This document shows, in pieces, positions 4,478 to 9,645 of a stretch of DNA of 9,645 nt. The notes beneath the pieces are model-generated. The model was not told the origin of the DNA. It ran no database searches and was given only the letters and a program-made list of their open reading frames with translations. Position numbers and translations under genes: made by a program. Source of the DNA: Reyranella sp. (GTDB lineage Bacteria > Pseudomonadota > Alphaproteobacteria > Reyranellales > Reyranellaceae); assembly GCA_030679805.1 (NCBI GenBank), contig JAUXST010000157.1:1-9645 (forward strand). Direction: 5' to 3'. Within the stretch, counting starts at the first letter, position 1, and the number at the start of each line of letters is the position of its first letter.

Positions 4478-6160
4478 ATGATGATCAGGCATGACCTGAA
4501 GTCGGCTCCCGGCACCTGGGCCGCCGATCTCGCCCTGCTGGCGATCGGCGGCAGCGCGCTGCTGATCGCGATCATCCTTTGGTTCGACAATGCCCAGGGC
4601 GGCCTCACCGGCAACGGCGTGTTCAAGAGCCTCGAACTGAAGCCGTGGGTCGTCGATCCCGCGCACGCGCCACTCTATCCGTCGAACTACCTGTTCTATC
4701 CCGCCTATGGCGCGCTCTGCCGCGGACTCGACCTGCTGGGCGTGTTCGCAGGCGATCCCCGGCGGCAGATCACCATCCTGAACGCGGTGAGCTGCAGCCT
4801 CTGCCTGTGCGCGGTCTATCTGATGGTGCGCGCCCTCACGGCCGACCGTCTGGTGGCGCTGCTCGCAGCGCTGTTCCACATCGCATCGAGCTTCGTGATG
4901 TTCCTCGCCATCGTGAACGAGGACATCCTGCCCTCCTACACGCTGCTGTTCGCGGCGATGGCGCTGGCCAGCGTCTGGTTCGCTCGGCCGACGGCGGCTC
5001 GGGTGGTGGCGGTGGCGGCGCTGTTCTCGATCGCCTGGCTGTTCGAATGGCGGCTGATGTTCCCCACCCTGCCCGCGATGCTGGCTGCCCTCTGGCTCTG
5101 CGAGACGCGACCAGCGGTTCGGCTGGGCTGGATCGTCCTGTTCCTCGCCACGATGCTGGCGATGGCCGGTGCCGTGGCCGCGGCCTGGCAGGGCCACAAT
5201 GGCGCCGTCGGACCGATCGATCTCATCTGGACGGGCAAGGCCGTGCGCTCGGTATGGGCAGGCTTCAGCTGGCCCAAGGTCAGCTACCTGTGGGACGGCA
5301 TGGTGGCCTATCTGCTGGGCGCCGGCGTGGCCGCCATCCCCGGCATCCCGGGTTGGGACATCTGGCGCTACACCGCCACCGTCTGGATGCTGGCCATTGC
5401 CGCCGTGGCCGGGCCGATGCTGTGGCGCGCCCGTCACGAGCCGTGGGCCCGGGCGCTGGCCGCCGTCTTCGGCATCACTTTCGCGGCCGGCTCGGTGTTC
5501 AACCTCTATTCCCAGCCGCAGGATCCGCAGATGCAGATCAACGTCATGGCCTGGCTGACGCCGGCCTGGGCGCTGGTGCTGGTGGCGGCCCGGCAGCGCT
5601 GGGGACGCAACGGTCTCGCGGCGCTGGGCGGTCTCACGGCGGCGCTGCTCGCTTACAACGTCTGGAGCCTGACGCCGCTGCGGGGCCTCGACGGCAGGTG
5701 GCAGCAGGCGATCGAGCGGCTGGAGGCACGGGCCGATCCGGCGCGCAGCGTCTTCGTGCTGCACGATTTCGACTGGTCGATGATCTACGCCTCGCTGCAT
5801 TGGGGGCCCGCGGAACCGGGCATCTCGGCACTCGGGCCCGCGCCGCAGGCCCAGCCGAAGTTCAAGTGGATCGGCTTCACCGGCCAGGTGCTGCGCCATC
5901 CCGATTGGAGCACCGAGGCGCACGTGGCCGACCTCCGGCGCCAGATCGATCGCGCCCTCGAACTCGGCTACGACGTGTTCATCGTCAGGCTCTGGCCGAT
6001 GGAGCAGAAGCAGCTCGAGACGGAGACCGGCATGATCGCCGACGGCGCCCGTCTCGCCACCCTGCAGCGCATGCTGCACGCGGACTACACGGCGACGCTC
6101 GCCTTCGACGACCCGGTCGCCGGGCCGTTCCATCAACTCCGGCGAGCGCCGGGTCGGTAA
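4478..6160 (+). CDS. Polytopic membrane protein, probable GT-C-like glycosyltransferase
   Basis: This is a 560-residue inner-membrane protein with roughly 10-12 predicted transmembrane helices between residues 15 and 396 (for example 15-35, 99-119, 125-147, 153-168, 175-208, 216-237, 300-316, 325-344, 356-371 and 378-396), followed by a soluble domain of about 160 residues. The first loop is long (36-98) and carries acidic residues and aromatics (VVDPAHAPLYPSNYLFYPAY), as in GT-C glycosyltransferases of the PMT/ArnT type, which use polyprenyl-phosphate sugars. A conserved-looking loop SQPQDPQMQINVMAWL (345-360) lies between late helices. The C-terminal part (VFVLHDFDWSMIYAS; DLRRQIDRALELGYDVFIV) is globular. 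The start is ATG 4478 or the adjacent ATG 4481; no strong ribosome binding site is seen. It follows the methyltransferase-like gene by 20 bases. Being a membrane protein is certain; the glycosyltransferase assignment rests on topology and loop character. Confidence 0.78.
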   Translation: MMIRHDLKSAPGTWAADLALLAIGGSALLIAIILWFDNAQGGLTGNGVFKSLELKPWVVDPAHAPLYPSNYLFYPAYGALCRGLDLLGVFAGDPRRQITILNAVSCSLCLCAVYLMVRALTADRLVALLAALFHIASSFVMFLAIVNEDILPSYTLLFAAMALASVWFARPTAARVVAVAALFSIAWLFEWRLMFPTLPAMLAALWLCETRPAVRLGWIVLFLATMLAMAGAVAAAWQGHNGAVGPIDLIWTGKAVRSVWAGFSWPKVSYLWDGMVAYLLGAGVAAIPGIPGWDIWRYTATVWMLAIAAVAGPMLWRARHEPWARALAAVFGITFAAGSVFNLYSQPQDPQMQINVMAWLTPAWALVLVAARQRWGRNGLAALGGLTAALLAYNVWSLTPLRGLDGRWQQAIERLEARADPARSVFVLHDFDWSMIYASLHWGPAEPGISALGPAPQAQPKFKWIGFTGQVLRHPDWSTEAHVADLRRQIDRALELGYDVFIVRLWPMEQKQLETETGMIADGARLATLQRMLHADYTATLAFDDPVAGPFHQLRRAPGR

Positions 6161-6249
6161 TATCCCGCTGGGGGCGCGCGACTCCAGTCGCGCGATCTTC
6201 CTCTTGTGCAAGCAATGACGCGCCACTGGAGTGGCGCCCCCAGCGGATA
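6161..6249. repeat. REPIN-like inverted repeat (two REP-type palindromes)
   Basis: The 89 bases directly after the stop codon of the membrane protein gene form an imperfect inverted repeat. The outer arms TATCCCGCTGGGGGCGC (from 6161) and GCGCCCCCAGCGGATA (to 6249) differ by one inserted C. Each arm contains its own palindrome: GCGCGACT-CC-AGTCGCGC on the left and GCGCCACT-GG-AGTGGCGC on the right. About 24 AT-richer bases separate them. Two short palindromes in inverted orientation around a spacer match the design of REPINs, non-autonomous elements moved by RAYT transposases. It sits between convergent genes, so the transcript hairpin may also act as a two-way terminator. Confidence 0.7.
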
Positions 6250-6255
6250 CCGCGC

Positions 6256-7353
6256 CTACTGCGGCGAAACTGCGAGTTGAATCCGCCGCTCGTCGAGGCC
6301 GACTGAACGCGCCGTCTCGACGATGGCGGCCCAGGTGTCGTCGGGCAGCGGCACGCCCTCGGCCAGGCGTTTGGCGCGCGAGCGCTGCTCGGGCTCACCC
6401 GGCACCAGCACCTCGCCGCCGGCCCCCGTGGGCTTCGAACTCTTCACGAAGGCCACGTACTTGGCGATGTCGGTCGGGAAGAAGCCGGCCGGATCGAACA
6501 CCTTGGGGTCGACATAGAACGACAGCATGCCGTTGGCGAAGCGGCCGCGCTTGGGATCGGTGGCGCCGTTGCCGCTCAGCGAGCCGCCCAGCATCTCGCA
6601 CATGAAGGCGAGGCCCGAGCCCTTGTGGTCGCCGAAGGCCTGGATGGCGCCGGTGCCCTTGGCATGCTCGCGCGGCCCGGTGGGCGTGTAATCGCCGTAA
6701 AGCAGATGCGGATCGGCGCTGGGCTTGCCGTCGGGGCCGATCAGCGCGCCGTCGGGCACCTTCTTGCCGCCCTGGCTCGCCACCAGCACCTTGCCCTCGG
6801 CCACGATCGAGGTGGCGAAGTCGAGGACCAGCGGATCCTGACCGGGACGCGGCACGCCGACGCAATAGGGCGCGGTCGAGAAACGGCGCTCGACGCCGCC
6901 GTAGGGCGCCACCAGCACGCTGCCTGAGGCGTTGACGAAATGGATAGAGACGAGACCCGCCTCGGCTGCCATCTCGGCCCAGTCACCGACCCGGCCGACG
7001 TGGCCCGCGTTGCGCAGCGTCACCGCGGAGAGGCCGTTCTTCAGGCATTTCTCGATGCCGATGCGCACGGCCTGCGGCGTCACCGTCTGGCCGAAGCCAT
7101 ACTTGCCGTCGACGACGGCGATCACCGGCGTGTCGACCACGACCTCGACCGTGACGTCGGGCAGCACCGTGCCGTTCTTCTTCTGGGCGGCGTAGCGCGG
7201 CACACGGACGACGCCGTGGCTGTCGTGGCCGGAAAGATTGGCGCTGACGAGATAGCGGCCGATGCGGCCGCCCTCTTCCAGGGAGCACCCAGCCGAGGCA
7301 AAGATGTCCGCGACGAAGGCTTCCAGCGCCTTCGCCTTGATCGTGACCGTCAT
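6256..7353 (-). CDS. Ldh-family (malate/L-lactate/sulfolactate-type) NAD(P)-dependent dehydrogenase
   Basis: This 365-residue protein is a full-length member of the Ldh/malate-lactate dehydrogenase superfamily (PF02615 type), which includes ureidoglycolate, (R)-sulfolactate, 2,3-diketogulonate and delta1-piperideine-2-carboxylate oxidoreductases. It is not related to the classical Rossmann-fold LDH. Family motifs are present in order: SGHDSHGVVRVPRY (41-54), YGFGQ (85-89), RNAGHVGRVGDWAE (114-127), LDFATS (177-182) with AEGKV (185-189), and GDHKGSGLAFMCEMLGG (241-257). H46, R50 and H118 are the likely substrate and catalytic positions. The cytoplasmic enzyme would interconvert a 2-hydroxy acid (or reduced imine) and the 2-oxo compound with NAD(P). 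It is the last gene of the minus-strand operon: its ATG lies one base after the TGA of the SDR gene, with AAGG 6 bases upstream, so translation is probably coupled. The exact substrate cannot be read from the sequence; the transporter context suggests a sugar acid or related compound. Confidence 0.93.
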   Translation of the reverse strand: MTVTIKAKALEAFVADIFASAGCSLEEGGRIGRYLVSANLSGHDSHGVVRVPRYAAQKKNGTVLPDVTVEVVVDTPVIAVVDGKYGFGQTVTPQAVRIGIEKCLKNGLSAVTLRNAGHVGRVGDWAEMAAEAGLVSIHFVNASGSVLVAPYGGVERRFSTAPYCVGVPRPGQDPLVLDFATSIVAEGKVLVASQGGKKVPDGALIGPDGKPSADPHLLYGDYTPTGPREHAKGTGAIQAFGDHKGSGLAFMCEMLGGSLSGNGATDPKRGRFANGMLSFYVDPKVFDPAGFFPTDIAKYVAFVKSSKPTGAGGEVLVPGEPEQRSRAKRLAEGVPLPDDTWAAIVETARSVGLDERRIQLAVSPQ

Positions 7354-7354
7354 G

Positions 7355-8119
7355 TCAGGCCTTGCCGCGCTGGAGGTTGGCGACGTAGCTGCGGTTCCAC
7401 GTCGGATTGATCATGACCTCGTTGATCACGATATGCGCCGGCAGGCAGGCGATGTAGCGGATCAGGTCGCCGACGTCCTCCGACTGCGCCATGCGGGCGC
7501 GCTCGGCCTTGGTGATGGGAATCGGCCGCTTGTCGAGGATCGGCGTCGCCACCTCGCCCGGACAGACGACGCAGGAGCGGATGCCGTTGACGCACTCCTC
7601 CATGTTGATGGTGTGGCTCATCGCCACGACGCCGTGCTTGGCCGCCGAATAGGCCGGACCGCTGAGCAGGCTCGCCTGCCGGCCGGCCATCGAGGAGGTG
7701 TGGATCAGCACGCCACCCTTGTTCTTGCGCATGATCGGCAGGACCGCTGACGTGCAATAGAAGGCGCTGGAGAGGTTGCCGTGCACCACCTCGTCGACGC
7801 CCTTGGCCGAGAGCTGCTTCCAGCTCCGTTCCAGGATGTTGAGGCCGGCGTTGTTCACCAGGATATCGAGGCGGCCGAACTTCTTGCCGATGTCGGCGGC
7901 GATGCGGCTGACGGCGGCGGCCTTCATCAGGTCGGCGGGCTTGACCACGGCCTTGCCGCCGGCCTTCCTGATCGCCGCGGCGGTCACATCGAGCGGCGCC
8001 TTGCGGCGGCCGGTCAGAACCACAACAGCGCCTTCCTTGGCAAGCGCGACTGCCGCAGCCTGGCCAATACCCGAGCCAGCACCGGTCACCCAGGCGACCT
8101 TGCCCGTCAACGAACCCAT
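7355..8119 (-). CDS. Short-chain dehydrogenase/reductase (SDR)
   Basis: This is a 254-residue classical SDR of the usual length. The cofactor site TGAGSGIG is at 12-19, NNAG at 89-92 and the catalytic tetrad is N115, S143, Y157 and K161 (TSSMAG and YSAAK). A basic pair after strand 2 (TGRRK, 36-40) suggests a preference for NADP(H). The C-terminal part (CPGEVATPILDKRP, then PTWNRSYV) closes the substrate pocket and resembles SDRs acting on secondary alcohols. The enzyme is cytoplasmic. AGGGAGAG lies a few bases before ATG 8119, and 30 bases separate it from the ATPase gene upstream. Its TGA is one base before the start of the Ldh-family gene, so both dehydrogenases should be made together and may catalyse successive steps on the imported compound. 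The family is secure; the substrate is unknown. Confidence 0.94.
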   Translation of the reverse strand: MGSLTGKVAWVTGAGSGIGQAAAVALAKEGAVVVLTGRRKAPLDVTAAAIRKAGGKAVVKPADLMKAAAVSRIAADIGKKFGRLDILVNNAGLNILERSWKQLSAKGVDEVVHGNLSSAFYCTSAVLPIMRKNKGGVLIHTSSMAGRQASLLSGPAYSAAKHGVVAMSHTINMEECVNGIRSCVVCPGEVATPILDKRPIPITKAERARMAQSEDVGDLIRYIACLPAHIVINEVMINPTWNRSYVANLQRGKA

Positions 8120-8149
8120 TACTCTCTCCCTAGCCCTGGAAAACGACGA

Positions 8150-9253
8150 CTAGAGCACTTTCCCGGTGCCGTCGTCGATAAGGTGCATGTTGCTGAGGTC
8201 GGCTCTCAGCTTCATGGACTGGCCCGCCGTCGCGCCAGCATTCGGGTTGACCCGGCCGCAGATATCGGCGCCGGCAATGGTGAAGTAGACCAGCGTTTCC
8301 ATGCCCATCGGCTCAACGACATCGATCAGCATGTCGAAGTCGTGCTGGTAGGGCTCGGTGTGCGGGCGCGTCTCGGCGATGTGCTCGGGCCGAAGGCCCA
8401 GGACCAGATTGGCCTTGCCGACTTGACTGGTGTAGCGCGCCGTGCGGTCGGCTGGCACCGGGAAGGAAAGCTTGTCGCTGAGGCGGATGCGCAGCGCACC
8501 GGCCGCCTGCTCAAGCTGGCAGGGGACGAAGTTCATCGCCGGTGAGCCGATGAAGCCGGCGACGAACTTGGTGGCCGGGGAATGATAGAGGTCATTGGGT
8601 GTCCCGACCTGTTCGATAACGCCGTGGTTCATCACCACCACGCGATCGGCCAGCGTCATCGCCTCGACCTGGTCGTGGGTGACATAGACGGTCGTCGTGG
8701 GGACGAGCTGGTGCACTTTCTTGATCTCGGTGCGCATCTGGACGCGCAGCTTGGCGTCGAGGTTACTGAGCGGCTCGTCGAACAGGAACACCTTGGGATT
8801 GCGCACGATGGCGCGGCCCATGGCGACGCGCTGGCGCTGGCCGCCCGACAACGCTTTTGGCTTGCGGTCCAGCAGCATCTGGATGTCGAGCATCCTGGCG
8901 GCGTCGTCGACACGGCGCTTGATTTCGTCCTTGGGAAATTTGCGCAGCTTCAGGCCGAAGGCCATGTTCTCGAACACGCTCATGTGCGGATACAGCGCAT
9001 AGTTCTGGAACACCATGGCGATGTCCCTGTCCTTGGGTGGCACGTCGTTCACCACGTCGCCGTCGATCCAGATTTCACCGGAGGTGATCTCCTCCAGCCC
9101 GGCGATCATGCGCAACGTCGTGGACTTGCCGCAGCCGGAGGGGCCGACCAGCACCACGAACTCGTGATCATCGATCTCCAGATCGATGCCCTTTACCGCC
9201 TGGACGTCGCCCTCGTATGCCTTCACGATCTTGCGGATCGAAACCTGCGACAT
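8150..9253 (-). CDS. Carbohydrate ABC transporter ATP-binding protein (MalK/UgpC type)
   Basis: This is a 367-residue ATPase of a type I carbohydrate importer. All nucleotide-binding motifs are intact: Walker A GPSGCGKST (37-45), Q-loop Q83 (VFQNYALYPH), signature LSGGQ (135-139), Walker B VFLFDE (155-160), D-loop SNLD (163-166) and switch His H193 (VTHD). Residues 236-367 form the C-terminal OB/TOBE-like domain typical of MalK and UgpC (SPAMNF, LGLRPEHI, EPMGMETLVYF), which often binds regulators. It works as a dimer on the inner face of the membrane under the two permeases. ATG 9253 is chosen because GAAGGGA precedes it and MSQVSIRK is the family's normal beginning; the open frame extends to 9352 but there overlaps the permease gene. 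It follows the permease stop codon by 5 bases. The substrate class is inferred from the family (sugars, polyols, glycerol phosphate). Confidence 0.96.
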   Translation of the reverse strand: MSQVSIRKIVKAYEGDVQAVKGIDLEIDDHEFVVLVGPSGCGKSTTLRMIAGLEEITSGEIWIDGDVVNDVPPKDRDIAMVFQNYALYPHMSVFENMAFGLKLRKFPKDEIKRRVDDAARMLDIQMLLDRKPKALSGGQRQRVAMGRAIVRNPKVFLFDEPLSNLDAKLRVQMRTEIKKVHQLVPTTTVYVTHDQVEAMTLADRVVVMNHGVIEQVGTPNDLYHSPATKFVAGFIGSPAMNFVPCQLEQAAGALRIRLSDKLSFPVPADRTARYTSQVGKANLVLGLRPEHIAETRPHTEPYQHDFDMLIDVVEPMGMETLVYFTIAGADICGRVNPNAGATAGQSMKLRADLSNMHLIDDGTGKVL

Positions 9254-9258
9254 GCCGT

Positions 9259-9645
9259 CTATCCCTTCGTTGCACCGGCCGTCAGACCGGCAACATAGTA
9301 ATCCATCAGGAACGTGTAGATGATAATGGGCGGTGCCGCCCCCATGACACAAGCCGCCATGATCGTGCCCCAGGCGAACACGTCGCCGCGGATCAGCTCA
9401 CGCACGATGCCGACCGTCAGCACCGCCTGATCCGCGCTGTAGAGATAGGCCAGGGGATACAGGAACGCCCCCCAGCCCACGGTGAAGGCGAAGATGGTGG
9501 CAGCAATGATCCCGGGCAGCGCGACGGGAATGAAGATCTTCAGCAAGATCTGCGGGTAGCTGGCGCCGTCGATCAATGCTGCTTCGTCGAGTTCCTTCGG
9601 GATCGAGCTGAAATATCCGATCATGATCCAGGTGCAGAACGGCAC
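9259..9645 (-). CDS. Carbohydrate ABC transporter permease, MalG type (partial, N-terminus outside window)
   Basis: These are the C-terminal 128 residues of an inner-membrane permease; the gene continues beyond the right edge. The EAA loop that contacts the ATPase is clear (ELDEAALIDGASYPQILLKI at 18-37, then IPVALPGI at 39-46). Transmembrane segments follow at about 47-66 and 95-115. The end YYVAGLTAGATKG is typical of MalG-type subunits. It pairs with the ATPase encoded 5 bases downstream. The second permease and the solute-binding protein are expected just beyond the window. Family assignment is firm. Confidence 0.95.
   Translation of the reverse strand: MPFCTWIMIGYFSSIPKELDEAALIDGASYPQILLKIFIPVALPGIIAATIFAFTVGWGAFLYPLAYLYSADQAVLTVGIVRELIRGDVFAWGTIMAACVMGAAPPIIIYTFLMDYYVAGLTAGATKG

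Noticed and set aside
4094..6226. A minus-strand open frame of about 710 codons opposite the methyltransferase-like and membrane protein genes.
   Set aside because: It is the mirror of GC-rich coding sequence: rich in Arg, His, Gln, Pro and Gly, with no domain, while the plus strand has clear transmembrane and SAM-fold patterns. Long antisense frames are expected at this GC content.
9254..9352. A 33-residue N-terminal extension of the ATPase to an ATG at 9352.
   Set aside because: The extension overlaps the permease coding sequence out of frame, is Cys/His/Gly-rich and unlike MalK-type proteins. ATG 9253 has its own ribosome binding site and the usual N-terminus.

Overview
The window is GC-rich, densely coding bacterial DNA. 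Strong GC bias at third codon positions, short intergenic gaps and the gene content (SDR and Ldh-family dehydrogenases with a MalK-type sugar ABC transporter, class II aldolase-like protein, DUF3828) suggest an alphaproteobacterium of soil or water, perhaps Rhodospirillales/Reyranella-like. This taxonomic placement is inference; no rRNA or marker gene is present. No phage gene, integrase, IS transposase or CRISPR array was found.

Layout. (1) 1-1399: the tail of a membrane protein, a DUF3828 gene whose 5' end looks damaged, and, convergent with it and only 5 bases away, a class II aldolase/adducin-family gene on the minus strand. (2) 1400-2499: a short divergent promoter region and an O-methyltransferase-like gene on the plus strand. 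(3) 2521-3552: a complete tRNA-Glu(CTC) gene followed by a terminator-like hairpin, then one minus-strand gene for an unrecognised leucine-rich amphipathic protein with its own AT-rich promoter. The last 30 bases of the tRNA locus are repeated (28/30) on the far side of this gene. This is the arrangement left by an element integrated into a tRNA 3' end, here only about 0.9 kb long and with no recombinase. (4) 3708-6160: a two-gene plus-strand unit, a small protein with a SAM-methyltransferase-like fold and a large polytopic membrane protein resembling GT-C glycosyltransferases. (5) 6161-6249: an 89-base inverted repeat made of two REP-like palindromes, between convergent units. (6) 6256-9645: a tightly spaced minus-strand operon, read from the right edge leftwards: MalG-type permease (cut by the window), MalK-type ATPase, short-chain dehydrogenase, Ldh-family dehydrogenase. 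It probably couples import of a carbohydrate, polyol or related hydroxy compound to its oxidation.

The strongest non-routine signal is the tRNA-Glu islet (2615-3552) with its single unrecognised cargo gene. Second is the REPIN-like element at 6161-6249. Third is the apparent loss of the signal peptide from the DUF3828 gene. The other genes belong to known families, although the O-methyltransferase and the aldolase-like protein both appear to lack a residue that is catalytic in their best-studied relatives.
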